The notes: generated by a model not told the origin, from the sequence alone. A stretch of 10,187 nt of DNA from Anaerolineae bacterium (GCA_018056405.1 JAGPFT010000064.1:1-10187); one strand, 5' to 3'; shown: positions 1 through 6,579, counted from the stretch's first letter. Translations and numbers: made by a program.

Positions 1-1
1 C

Positions 2-1066
2 GCCAACCTGCTTGCTGCGAAGACGGGGCGTACTTTCTCGCGCCCGATCAGCCCCATTCAAGTGGACGCGGCGACCGAAGGAACTCTCACCGTGACCGGC
101 ACGGCGATGCTCTATGACCTCGTTCGTCGGATTGAGAGCCAGTTCACGGCACAATACACCGGCGCGACCCTCGAAGCGGAGTATGTGGGCAACGCGGCGG
201 GCTGGGACGCTTTCTGCGCGGGCGAAGCGGACGTGCTGCGGGCCACGCGCGCGGCAACAGACGAGCAGCTTGCCCGGTGCGCGGCGAACGGCATCGAGCC
301 GTACACGCTTGACCTGGGGCAGCAGGCGCTGGTGATCGCAGTCCCGGCGAACGCGGACTGGATCGAGTGTGTGGACGCGGAGACGATGACGGCGCTTCTG
401 CGCGCCGGGACCGAAGACGCGCCCGCCGCCGCAACGTGGCAAGAGGTCAACGCTGAGTGGCCGGATCGCCCGCTGTTGCTCGTCGCGCCGCCCGCCCAGA
501 CAGGTGAAACTGATACCCTGGTTGCCCGTCTGATTGGCTCGCCGTCGTTCGCGGTGCGCCAGGATAGGGTCGAGAGCAGCGATCCGCTCTACCGCGCGCA
601 GGGCGTAGCCAACACTGACAACGGCCTGACCTGGCTGTGGTGGACGGACTTGCAGGACAGCATGGCGCAGGTCAAGCTGTTGAGCGTGGACGCTGGCGCG
701 GGCTGTGTTGCCCCGTCCGCCGAGACGTTCGCCGACGGCAGCTATGCACTGTCGTTCCCCATGCAGATTCACGTCAGCCGGGCGGCCTTCGCCAACCCGC
801 TGGTGCGCGCCTACCTGTGGCACTTCTTCGCGCAGAGCACGCTGGACACGCTGGCGAACTATCCGTTCGCCGGGTTTGACCTGGACGCTTACAGCCGCGA
901 CGTGCGCGAGGCCGTGTACGAGATGCTCGCCGCGTATGAGGCGCAGGCAGCGAAGGCTCCGGCGGAAGAAGCTGCTCCGACCGAGACTCCTGCGGCGGAA
1001 GCGGCGACCGAGACGCCTGCCGAAGCGCCGGGCAGCCAGGAGGCCACCGCGACGCCGGGCAACTGA
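2..1066 (+). CDS. PstS-like phosphate/anion ABC transporter substrate-binding protein, 5' end outside window
   Basis: The reading frame is open at the left edge and ends at TGA 1064-1066, leaving 354 visible residues. The GTG at 62 is only the first in-window start-like codon, since the frame continues upstream of it without a stop. A periplasmic-binding-protein fold of the PstS type is suggested by a TVTGTAM strand (visible residues 30-36) followed by an amphipathic helix, then GWDAFCAGEADV (67-78), a GIEPYTLDLGQQALVIAV hinge strand, and an EWPDRPLLLVAPP segment like the PstS 'WPD..I' strand. Family members bind phosphate or a related anion outside the cell and deliver it to a permease. The phosphate-binding residues cannot be verified here, and the N-terminal signal or lipobox is missing. 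Many related proteins carry two such domains in tandem, and the upstream sequence may hold the first. The last roughly 40 residues are a low-complexity Ala/Glu/Thr/Pro tail. The specific ligand is unknown. Confidence 0.75.
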   Translation, partial: ANLLAAKTGRTFSRPISPIQVDAATEGTLTVTGTAMLYDLVRRIESQFTAQYTGATLEAEYVGNAAGWDAFCAGEADVLRATRAATDEQLARCAANGIEPYTLDLGQQALVIAVPANADWIECVDAETMTALLRAGTEDAPAAATWQEVNAEWPDRPLLLVAPPAQTGETDTLVARLIGSPSFAVRQDRVESSDPLYRAQGVANTDNGLTWLWWTDLQDSMAQVKLLSVDAGAGCVAPSAETFADGSYALSFPMQIHVSRAAFANPLVRAYLWHFFAQSTLDTLANYPFAGFDLDAYSRDVREAVYEMLAAYEAQAAKAPAEEAAPTETPAAEAATETPAEAPGSQEATATPGN

Positions 1067-1147
1067 CGCGCCGCACGTCACCTCCACCTACTCTGCCAGG
1101 GGACGTGGGCGGAATATGCTAGGGGGCGCTGCTCTGCTGTGCCCTTC

Positions 1148-1177
1148 GTAGGGGCGGGTTTGCAAACCCGCCGCTAC
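1148..1177. repeat. Module A: 30-bp palindrome with GGGTTTGCAAACCC core
   Basis: The 30 bases are nearly self-complementary around TTTGCAAA, with one mismatched pair near the ends. A second copy with the same core lies at 6425-6454. In both places module B follows within about 35-160 bp. Confidence 0.85.
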
Positions 1178-1290
1178 AGCCTCTCTCCCTCAATCCCCCT
1201 CTCCAGCCGAGCTAGAGAGGGGGACTTTGATCGCAGGAGTGATACCTTCCCCCTCCCTGGCTTGCCGGGGAGGGGGCCAGGGGGAGGGGC
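1178..1290 (+). repeat. Module D copy 1: double-hairpin repeat of about 110 bp
   Basis: This copy has two hairpins. The first pairs TCCCCCTCTC (1194-1203) with GAGAGGGGGA (1215-1224) around CAGCCGAGCTA. After a spacer containing TTGATCGCAGG comes a second around CTCCCTGGCTTGCCGGGGAG. Related copies lie at 2515-2622 in the same orientation and at 9887-9948 and 9999-10083 in reverse orientation. Reuse of both hairpins and of the spacer shows common descent rather than chance GC-richness. Confidence 0.85.
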
Positions 1291-1336
1291 GTGCCGCCCA
1301 TACCACGCGCCCGGAAGCCCTAAACTTGGTACGCAT

Positions 1337-1361
1337 GGGGCGTATCGCCATACGCCCCTAC
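1337..1361. repeat. Module B: short palindrome with GGCGTAT/ATACGCC arms
   Basis: GGGGCGTAT (1337-1345) and ATACGCCCC (1350-1358) pair perfectly around CGCC, followed by TAC. A diverged copy at 6487-6513 has arms GGGACGTAT and GTACGCCCC around TGCA. Both copies lie downstream of a module A copy. Confidence 0.75.
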
Positions 1362-1410
1362 GCGATCTTACTGCGCTCGGCGTCAGGCGAGCCACTGACC
1401 CCCTTTGCGG

Positions 1411-1432
1411 GGTGCGTGCAAAACCTGTCAGG
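1411..1432 (-). repeat. Module E, inverted copy 1
   Basis: The 22 bases beginning GGTGCGTGCAAAACCTGTCA are identical to 6335-6356. Read on the minus strand they match the direct form CTGACAACCTTTGCACGCACC with a few changes. The copy is preceded by a CCCCTTTGCGGGG palindrome (1401-1413) that recurs, shortened, next to the direct copy at 1570. Confidence 0.8.
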
Positions 1433-1452
1433 CAACAGGGTCACGCTCCTTA

Positions 1453-1546
1453 GCCTCACCCCTGCTCGGCGCTAGCGCGCCTCGCCGCCCCCTCTCCACG
1501 TCGTGGAGAGGGGACAAGCCGAGCGCAGCGAGGCTGGGGGTGAGGC
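1453..1546. repeat. Module C copy 1: 94-bp element with GCCTCACCCC terminal inverted repeats
   Basis: The element starts GCCTCACCCC (1453-1462) and ends GGGGTGAGGC (1537-1546), a perfect 10-bp terminal inverted repeat. Inside is a perfect 12-bp stem, CCCCTCTCCACG (1489-1500) against CGTGGAGAGGGG (1502-1513), plus CTCGGC/GCCGAG internal arms. A sister copy lies at 5559-5654. The MITE-like symmetry is visible, but there is no evidence of an encoded or matching transposase. Confidence 0.85.
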
Positions 1547-1569
1547 TACTGCCAGCGTCACACGCATCA

Positions 1570-1590
1570 CTGACAACCTTTGTGCGCACC
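1570..1590 (+). repeat. Module E, direct copy 1
   Basis: CTGACAACCTTTGTGCGCAC and flanks match the direct copies at 5681-5700 and 6547-6567. The preceding bases (GCGTCACACGCATCA) also resemble those before the other copies. It lies 23 bp after module C, nearly the same gap as at the second locus. Confidence 0.8.
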
Positions 1591-1618
1591 CCCTTTGCGG
1601 GCACCTTGCTTTGTGCGG

Positions 1619-2356
1619 TTAGCGCCCGGCGCGCAGCTCGATGGTCAGCGTGCCGTCGAGCGCGCCACCGGTTGTTGTGGCGAGGTCGGCGCTGAAGGTG
1701 TGCGACTGGCCCGCCGCGAGAACGAGCCGCCAGCGCAGCCCATCCAGCGCCGCGTCTCCCGTTTGCTGGGCGGGCAGCGCGGCCAGCGCCGGCCAGAGGA
1801 TGGGCTGTTGGATGTCGCGCACGTCGCCGTAATCGGGGCAGACCAGGCGGTAGTGCTCGGCTTCGGCGGGATTGGCGGGGACGAGGAGCAGGTCCACGCC
1901 GACGGCATCTCCCTGGGCAAAGGTCATGCCCTGGACCGCAAACCTCAGCGGCGTGGAGTCCATCACCTGGGCATCGCACGGGGGGCTGCTGATCGCCGGG
2001 GTGAAGGTGCCCGTCCCGCTGGCGCTGCCGTCGCCGCTTACGGTGAGGCTGGCAGAGCCGGAATAGCGCAGTTCTGCGATCAGGCTGCCACCGCTGAGGG
2101 TAATGTCAGCGCGCAGGTACCAGCGGCCTTCCACGCCCGACAGATCGTATTCAGGCGTCGGTGGAGGCAGGGGCGTCGGCGTGGGGGGAGGCGTGACGAT
2201 GCGCGTGATCACAAGCGGGACTGTTGGCGAGGGCGGAGTCGGCGAGGACGCGGGCGACGAGTCCGCGCACGCTGCCAGGGCTACGATCAGCAGGGCGAGC
2301 ATCACCTCGATGGCCTTACGGCGAATGAATCTCCCTGTGCGTCCGCTCGTGCCCAT
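1619..2356 (-). CDS. Small lipoprotein with Thr/Pro linker and beta-rich domain of unknown function
   Basis: This gene encodes 245 residues, ending in TAA. The ATG at 2354-2356 is chosen because AAAGGAG (2367-2373, minus) precedes it by 10 nt. The N-terminus has basic residues (RFIRRK), a hydrophobic segment (residues 16-29) and a lipobox LAAC with Cys30 as the expected lipidation site. A disordered Ser/Thr/Pro linker (about 33-69, including TPPPTPTPLPPPTP) should hold the folded domain away from the membrane. Residues 70-245 alternate in a beta-strand-like pattern (GRWYLRADITLSGG, LTVSGDGSASGTGTF) and include two cysteines, in SPPCDA and LVCPDYG, that could form a disulfide. I do not recognise the domain. 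The gene is divergent from dinG and convergent with the PstS-like gene. The longer plus-strand frame over the same DNA is Arg/Gly-rich and looks like a shadow. Confidence 0.8.
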   Translation of the reverse strand: MGTSGRTGRFIRRKAIEVMLALLIVALAACADSSPASSPTPPSPTVPLVITRIVTPPPTPTPLPPPTPEYDLSGVEGRWYLRADITLSGGSLIAELRYSGSASLTVSGDGSASGTGTFTPAISSPPCDAQVMDSTPLRFAVQGMTFAQGDAVGVDLLLVPANPAEAEHYRLVCPDYGDVRDIQQPILWPALAALPAQQTGDAALDGLRWRLVLAAGQSHTFSADLATTTGGALDGTLTIELRAGR

Positions 2357-2366
2357 GTCTGTTGCG

Positions 2367-2373
2367 CTCCTTT
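2367..2373 (-). promoter_or_regulatory. Ribosome binding site of the lipoprotein gene
   Basis: AAAGGAG on the minus strand lies 10 nt upstream of the ATG. It fixes the start and supports the minus-strand frame over the overlapping plus-strand frame. Confidence 0.7.
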
Positions 2374-2403
2374 GTGCGGTCGGTCCCAGGGGTTGATAGC
2401 ACC

Positions 2404-2409
2404 ATTATA
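2404..2409 (-). promoter_or_regulatory. Candidate -10 box of the lipoprotein promoter
   Basis: A perfect TATAAT is present on the minus strand. It would place the transcription start about 40 nt upstream of the ATG. The expected -35 position (about 2427-2432) reads AGCGTG, a poor match, so the promoter is weak, activator-dependent or a chance hexamer. A perfect TATAAT is uncommon by chance in DNA this GC-rich. Confidence 0.5.
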
Positions 2410-2514
2410 CTCTGAGCCGGGTTACGCACGCTTGCGCTGTCCCCGGAATCTCGACCGTCCGCCAAGGGTTCACGGACGACTTGTTGCGAGGGGAGTTTAG
2501 GAATGCTCGCTAGA

Positions 2515-2622
2515 GGCCTCCCCCCTCAATCTCCCCTCCAGCCGAGCTAGAGGGGGGACGATCGGGCAGGCGGTGCTCCCCTTCCCCTGGCTTTGCTGGG
2601 GGAAGGGGCCGGGGGATAGGAG
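2515..2622 (+). repeat. Module D copy 2, in the divergent intergenic region
   Basis: This copy repeats the order of copy 1: a CCTC...CCCTCAATC lead-in, a first hairpin around CAGCCGAGCTAG, a GATCGGGCAGG spacer, and a second hairpin CCCCTTCCCCTGG / GGGGGAAGGGG around CTTTGCT. It lies between the two divergent promoters and ends about 53 bp before the dinG -35 region. It could insulate the two transcription units or be passive debris. Confidence 0.85.
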
Positions 2623-2675
2623 CGTTCTGGCGATTGCCCACCCACTTGCTCGTGGACCCGTCCGCCAACCCACCG

Positions 2676-2704
2676 GTCAAACCTGCGCCCAAATGTGCTA
2701 CAAT
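2676..2704 (+). promoter_or_regulatory. Candidate extended -10 promoter of dinG
   Basis: TACAAT (2699-2704) is preceded by TGC, giving the extended -10 form TGnTACAAT. GTCAAA (2676-2681), 17 bp upstream, is a partial -35 match. The start would fall near 2711, giving a leader of about 36 nt with GGAG (2736-2739) 7 nt before the ATG. Confidence 0.55.
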
Positions 2705-2746
2705 AGCTCGCTGCGGCACGGATGCCGCTTAGAACGGAGCCACTTT

Positions 2747-5551
2747 ATGCGCGAGGTCATTGTCGCCCTCGACCTGGAAACGACCGGACTCAACCAGTAC
2801 GAAGACGACATCATCGAGATTGGCGCGGCCAAGTTCCGCGACGGCGAATTGCTGGAGACGTTCGAGACGCTGATCAACCCCGGACGCAGCATCCCGGAGC
2901 GGGTGACAGCCATCACCGGCATTCGCGCCGACGACCTGATCGGCTGCCCGACGGTGCGCGAAGTGCTGCCCGACCTGCGGCGCTTCATCGGCGCGCATCC
3001 CGTCGTCGCCCACAATGCCGAGTTTGACCTGGGCTTCCTGGCCCGCTTCGAGGTAGCGACGGGCAACCTGGCGCTGGATACCTACGACCTGGCGTCGGTG
3101 CTGCTGCCCACCGCGCCACGCTACAACCTCAATAGCCTGGCCGGGCAGCTTGGCCTCGATCTGGAGAACGCGCACCGCGCCCTGGCCGACGCGGTGGCGA
3201 CCGGGCGGCTGTACTGGGAACTGTGGCGGCGTATCCTGAAGTTGCCGCTGGACACGTTGCGCGAGATCGCCGAGGCCGCGCGCGAATTGGAGTGGTCGGC
3301 CAAGCCGGTATTCGTGGCGGCGCTGGCCGAGCGAAGCCGCACTGCCTTGACCGACGCGCCCGCCCGCCGAGCGACGATCGGCGTTGATGACCTGTTCACG
3401 CCGGATCGCGCTCCCTGGCGACCCCTGCGCCCGAACGCTGAGCGCCGTCCGCTGGACGTAGACCGGCTGGCGGGGATGATCGAGGCGGGCGGCGACATGG
3501 CCGCGGCCTTCCCCAGCTACGAGCACCGGCCCCAGCAGGTGGACATGCTGCGCCGGGTGGCGCAAGCGTTCAACAGCGGCGGGCACCTCATGGTCGAAGC
3601 GCCCACCGGCGTCGGCAAGAGCATGGCCTACCTGATCCCGGCCATCGCCTGGGCAACGCAGAACAACGAGCGCGTGGTGATCAGCACGGCCACGATCAAT
3701 TTGCAGGATCAACTGCTCAGCCGCGACCTGCCCATGCTGCGCCAGGCGCTCGGCATCCCCTTCGAGGCGGCGCTGGTCAAGGGGCGCGGCAACTACCTGT
3801 GCCCGCGCCGGCTGGCGACGCTGCGCCGCCGGGGGCCGACCTCAGTGGCCGAGCTACGCCTGCTGGCCAAGGTGCTCGTCTGGCTGCTGGACTCCGAAAC
3901 GGGCGACCGCGGCGAAATCTCGTTGCGCGGTTACGAGGAGGCGGCCATCTGGTCGCGCCTGAGCGCCGAGGATGAGGGCTGCACGCTGGAGCGCTGCGGC
4001 GAGCAGATGGGCGGCGCGTGCCCGTTCTACAAGGCGCGGCGTCAGGCGGAGTCGGCCCATGTGCTCATCGTCAACCACGCGCTGCTGCTGGCCGACGTGC
4101 AGATCGGCAACCGCGTGCTGCCGGAATACCACCATCTGATCGTGGACGAGGCGCATCACCTGGAAGACGCCACCACCAACGGCCTGTCGTTCCAGATCAC
4201 CCAGGCGATGCTGCAGCGCCGCCTGGAAGACCTGGGCGACACACATAAGGGGCTGCTGGGCGATGTCATTCGCGGCACGCATGGCAGCGTCCCCCCCAGG
4301 TATTTCGACCAGATCGAGGGGTACGTCAAGATCGTCGCCACTGCGCTGGGCGACATGGGCCACCATGTCGAGCGTTACTTCGAGGCGCTGCGCCGCTTCC
4401 TGGAGTCAACAGGGGCGCTGCGCCCCGGCGAGTACTCAAACCAGGTGCGCATCACGCCGGCGCTGCGTCACCAGCCGAACTGGGCGCAGGTCGAAGCGGC
4501 GTGGGACGTGCTCGCCCAGTTCACGCTGGGCATCTCTGGCGCAATGGGCAAGCTGGCACGCGGCCTGGCCGACCTTGAGCAGTTCGACGTGCTCAACTAC
4601 GACGATCTGCTATCCAGCGTGTCATCGGCGGCACGTCACCTCGAAGAGATCCACACCCAGTTGGACGCTTTTTCGGTGCGCCCGCAGGACAACACCGTCT
4701 ACTGGGCGCAGGTGGATCAGGACGGGATGCGCCTGTCGGTGCACGCCGCGCCGCTGCACGTGGGGCCGCTGCTGGAGCAGTACATCTGGAACACGCAGGA
4801 TGTGGTGATCCTGACCAGCGCCACGCTGCGCACCGGCGGCACGTTCGACTACGTGTGCGACCGGTTGGGCGCGAGCCATATGGATACGGCAGTGGTCGGA
4901 TCGCCGTTCGATTACGAGCAATCCACGCTGGTCTACATCCCGACCGACATGCCCGACCCGACCGCCCGCCGCGACGAATACCAGCGCGCGGTCGAGCGCG
5001 GGCTGATCGAGCTGGCGGCGGCGACGGGCGGGCGGATGCTCGGTCTGTTCACCAGCTACGCCCAGCTTCGCCAGACGGCGCAGGCCATCGCCCCCCGGCT
5101 GGCGCTGGGGAATATCACTGTGTTCGACCAGAGCGATGGCACCAGCCGCCAGGCGCTGCTCGACGGCTTCGTGCGGACGGAGCGGGCGGTGCTGCTCGGC
5201 ACGCGCTCGTTCTGGGAGGGGGTGGACATCCCCGGCGACGATCTGAGCGTGCTGGTCATCGTGCGCCTGCCGTTCGCCGTGCCCAGCGACCCGATCTTCG
5301 CCGCGCGCTCGGAACTTTACGAGAACAGTTTCATGCAGTACGCCGTGCCCGACGCGGTGTTGCGCTTCCGCCAGGGCTTCGGGCGGCTGATCCGCACCAA
5401 GACCGATCGGGGGGTCGTCGCTCTGTTCGACAACCGGGTGATCACCAAGCGCTACGGGCAGGTCTTCCTGGACAGTCTGCCGGGCTGCACGGTGACGCGC
5501 GGGCTGCTCTCCGGTTTGCCGGGGGTAGCGGTGCAGTGGCTGGCGCGGTAG
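2747..5551 (+). CDS. dinG: DinG-family ATP-dependent DNA helicase fused to DEDDh 3'-5' exonuclease, four Fe-S cysteines present
   Basis: The protein has 934 residues. The ATG at 2747 is chosen for its GGAG site and because MREVIVALDLETTG begins directly at the exonuclease fold; the frame is open back to 2573, but that stretch is repeat DNA. Residues 5-160 are a DnaQ-like exonuclease with Exo I D9/E11, Exo II D94 in AHNAEFD, and Exo III H143/D148. The superfamily 2 XPD-like helicase follows: Walker A APTGVGKS (285-292), a VVISTATINLQDQL motif, DEAH (467-470), WEGVDIPG (823-830) and the motif VI arginines in QGFGRLIR (876-883). Cys352, Cys412, Cys417 and Cys425 lie between Walker A and DEAH, where E. 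coli DinG binds a 4Fe-4S cluster. The family unwinds forked DNA, D-loops, R-loops and DNA-RNA hybrids in the cytoplasm. The layout and length match the Gram-positive-type long DinG. Substrates in this organism are inferred. Confidence 0.93.
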   Translation: MREVIVALDLETTGLNQYEDDIIEIGAAKFRDGELLETFETLINPGRSIPERVTAITGIRADDLIGCPTVREVLPDLRRFIGAHPVVAHNAEFDLGFLARFEVATGNLALDTYDLASVLLPTAPRYNLNSLAGQLGLDLENAHRALADAVATGRLYWELWRRILKLPLDTLREIAEAARELEWSAKPVFVAALAERSRTALTDAPARRATIGVDDLFTPDRAPWRPLRPNAERRPLDVDRLAGMIEAGGDMAAAFPSYEHRPQQVDMLRRVAQAFNSGGHLMVEAPTGVGKSMAYLIPAIAWATQNNERVVISTATINLQDQLLSRDLPMLRQALGIPFEAALVKGRGNYLCPRRLATLRRRGPTSVAELRLLAKVLVWLLDSETGDRGEISLRGYEEAAIWSRLSAEDEGCTLERCGEQMGGACPFYKARRQAESAHVLIVNHALLLADVQIGNRVLPEYHHLIVDEAHHLEDATTNGLSFQITQAMLQRRLEDLGDTHKGLLGDVIRGTHGSVPPRYFDQIEGYVKIVATALGDMGHHVERYFEALRRFLESTGALRPGEYSNQVRITPALRHQPNWAQVEAAWDVLAQFTLGISGAMGKLARGLADLEQFDVLNYDDLLSSVSSAARHLEEIHTQLDAFSVRPQDNTVYWAQVDQDGMRLSVHAAPLHVGPLLEQYIWNTQDVVILTSATLRTGGTFDYVCDRLGASHMDTAVVGSPFDYEQSTLVYIPTDMPDPTARRDEYQRAVERGLIELAAATGGRMLGLFTSYAQLRQTAQAIAPRLALGNITVFDQSDGTSRQALLDGFVRTERAVLLGTRSFWEGVDIPGDDLSVLVIVRLPFAVPSDPIFAARSELYENSFMQYAVPDAVLRFRQGFGRLIRTKTDRGVVALFDNRVITKRYGQVFLDSLPGCTVTRGLLSGLPGVAVQWLAR

Positions 5552-5558
5552 AGCTTTG

Positions 5559-5654
5559 CCTCACCCCCGCTCGGCCTGCTGACGCGGGCCTCGCCTCCCC
5601 CTCTCCGCTGACGGAGAGGGGGAAGAGCCGAGCGTAGCGAGGCTGGGGGTGAGG
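5559..5654. repeat. Module C copy 2: terminal inverted repeats, possible dinG terminator
   Basis: CCTCACCCCC (5559-5568) and GGGGGTGAGG (5645-5654) are perfect 10-bp terminal inverted repeats. Inside, CCCCCTCTCCG (5597-5607) pairs with CGGAGAGGGGG (5612-5622) around CTGA. The element starts 7 bp after the dinG stop codon, so the hairpin could end dinG transcription, although no T-tract follows. The same arms occur in copy 1 at 1453-1546. Confidence 0.85.
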
Positions 5655-5680
5655 TCAATCCTTCCACGTCAAACGAATGG

Positions 5681-5700
5681 CTGACAACCTTTGCACGCCC
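5681..5700 (+). repeat. Module E, direct copy 2
   Basis: CTGACAACCTTTGCACGC follows module C copy 2 by 26 bp, as at the first locus. The preceding GTCAAACGAATGG resembles GTCAAGCGGATCG before the copy at 6547. Confidence 0.8.
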
Positions 5701-5960
5701 TCCTACGCCAGACGTGCGGAGTCCATCAGGGCGCTGACAACTCGTAAAATTGTTTGCGCTGACACATCCATTGCATAGAAAGTCGTGCGCAACGTCATGC
5801 AGCCAGAGTCCGGTTCGGCCACGCCCCAGTCATCTTCCGGCAGTTTCTACTGCTAGCGCTAACATCACAGCGCGGGCAGCCAGGGAGACCGAATACTTAC
5901 GACGTGCGCGCGGACTGCGCCAGTGCATCAGGGCGGAAATAGGTGCGCGGTTGGGCCTGA

Positions 5961-6058
5961 TAGCCCCCTATCCCCCCGGCCCCTTTTCCCCGCTGGCGGA
6001 GAAAGGGGGAGCAGACTCAAGTCCCTCCCTGCTAGCGGGGAGGGATTTAGGGTGAGGT
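5961..6058. repeat. Diverged hairpin repeat related to modules C and D
   Basis: Two imperfect hairpins are present: CCCCTTTTCC against GGAGAAAGGGG, and CCCTCCC (6023-6029) against GGGGAGGG (6037-6044). The tail GGTGAGGT resembles the module C end. Assignment to either family is uncertain. Confidence 0.55.
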
Positions 6059-6153
6059 AAACCATCGAACAGCTAGGGGGGACTTCCGCCAACGTGCGCT
6101 AGCCTGTGCAGAAAATGAGCAGACCACACGGGAAACCCGGAGCTATCGGAGGA

Positions 6154-6194
6154 GCCTTTCACCCCCCGCTCGCGGGCGATCTCGCGAGAAAGGC
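6154..6194. other. Two-part stem-loop of unknown role
   Basis: GCCTTTC (6154-6160) can pair with GAAAGGC (6188-6194). Inside, CTCGCG pairs with CGCGAG around GGCGATCT. No gene ends next to it and no T-tract follows, so it is not an obvious terminator. Confidence 0.3.
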
Positions 6195-6334
6195 CCGGAA
6201 TGCCCCTGTTCAGCGTGCCCCTGTGCGCGCAAGACCAGGGGGTGCCCTGACGGAGAAATGATCAACGTCCTTGAGCGCCAGCCATCCGACCGTGAATTGG
6301 CATGAGTGCAGTCCGCGCTGGCAGCTTGCGCCAA

Positions 6335-6356
6335 GGTGCGTGCAAAACCTGTCAGG
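6335..6356 (-). repeat. Module E, inverted copy 2
   Basis: All 22 bases are identical to 1411-1432. The identity stops at both ends, so this is a discrete short repeat and not the edge of a larger duplication. Confidence 0.8.
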
Positions 6357-6424
6357 TAGGGGTGTTGTCTGCTGCGCCCCAATGAGAGTTGACAATCAAG
6401 TCAGGTAATACGCGCAAATGTCTT

Positions 6425-6454
6425 GTGGGGGCGGGTTTGCAAACCCGTCCCTAC
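6425..6454. repeat. Module A copy 2
   Basis: It has the same GGGGGCGGGTTTGCAAACCC core as 1148-1177, with one changed base in the right arm (CCCGTCCCTAC instead of CCCGCCGCTAC). Confidence 0.85.
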
Positions 6455-6486
6455 AGCGACTACCGATCATGATCGTCAAAGCGCAT

Positions 6487-6513
6487 TAGGGACGTATTGC
6501 AGTACGCCCCTAC
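6487..6513. repeat. Module B copy 2
   Basis: GGGACGTAT and GTACGCCCC arms surround TGCA, with two mismatched pairs. The element is followed by TAC as in copy 1 and lies 32 bp after module A copy 2. Confidence 0.7.
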
Positions 6514-6546
6514 GGGACCTCGCCTCGCCCGGTGTCAAGCGGATCG

Positions 6547-6567
6547 CTGACAACCTTTGCACGCACC
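6547..6567 (+). repeat. Module E, direct copy 3
   Basis: CTGACAACCTTTGCACGCAC matches the other direct copies. It ends 16 bp before the -35 box of the transporter promoter, so it marks the boundary between repeat island and operon. Confidence 0.8.
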
Positions 6568-6579
6568 CGCTAGCAGAAA

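Larger units (their letters stand above)
1067..1618. other. Gene-free repeat cluster between two convergent genes
   Basis: The 3' ends of the PstS-like gene (plus) and the lipoprotein gene (minus) face each other across about 550 bp. No ORF here has a ribosome binding site or protein-like composition. The stretch is built almost wholly from short GC-rich palindromes in this order: module A (1148-1177), module D (1178-1290), module B (1337-1361), module E inverted (1411-1432), module C (1453-1546) and module E direct (1570-1590). The strong hairpins could stop transcription from either side, but none has a clean T-tract. Confidence 0.8.

Noticed and set aside
1148..1600. Repeat cluster as a CRISPR array
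   Set aside because: The units differ in sequence, length and spacing, and no cas gene is present.
1580..2500. 306-residue plus-strand ORF opposite the lipoprotein gene
   Set aside because: It is Arg/Gly-rich with no recognisable domain and no ribosome binding site. The minus-strand frame has a lipobox, a linker and AAAGGAG.
2573..2746. 58-residue N-terminal extension of DinG
   Set aside because: It is translated repeat DNA and promoter sequence. The exonuclease fold starts directly at the ATG at 2747, which has its own GGAG and a promoter just upstream.
2729..3712. 327-residue minus-strand ORF inside dinG
   Set aside because: It is a mirror frame of a GC-rich gene, with no domain and low-complexity composition.
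4855..5637. 260-residue plus-strand ORF in a second frame of dinG
   Set aside because: It overlaps conserved helicase motifs in the dinG frame and is Arg/Ala/Pro-rich, and it runs into module C.
5750..6382. Short ORFs in the repeat island (101 residues plus, 79 and 61 residues minus)
   Set aside because: They span repeats, lack ribosome binding sites and have compositions typical of translated non-coding GC-rich DNA.
6389..6415. TTGACA at 6389-6394 as a promoter
   Set aside because: The consensus -35 is perfect, but no acceptable -10 box lies 16-18 bp downstream and no gene follows within about 180 bp except via the better promoter at 6584.
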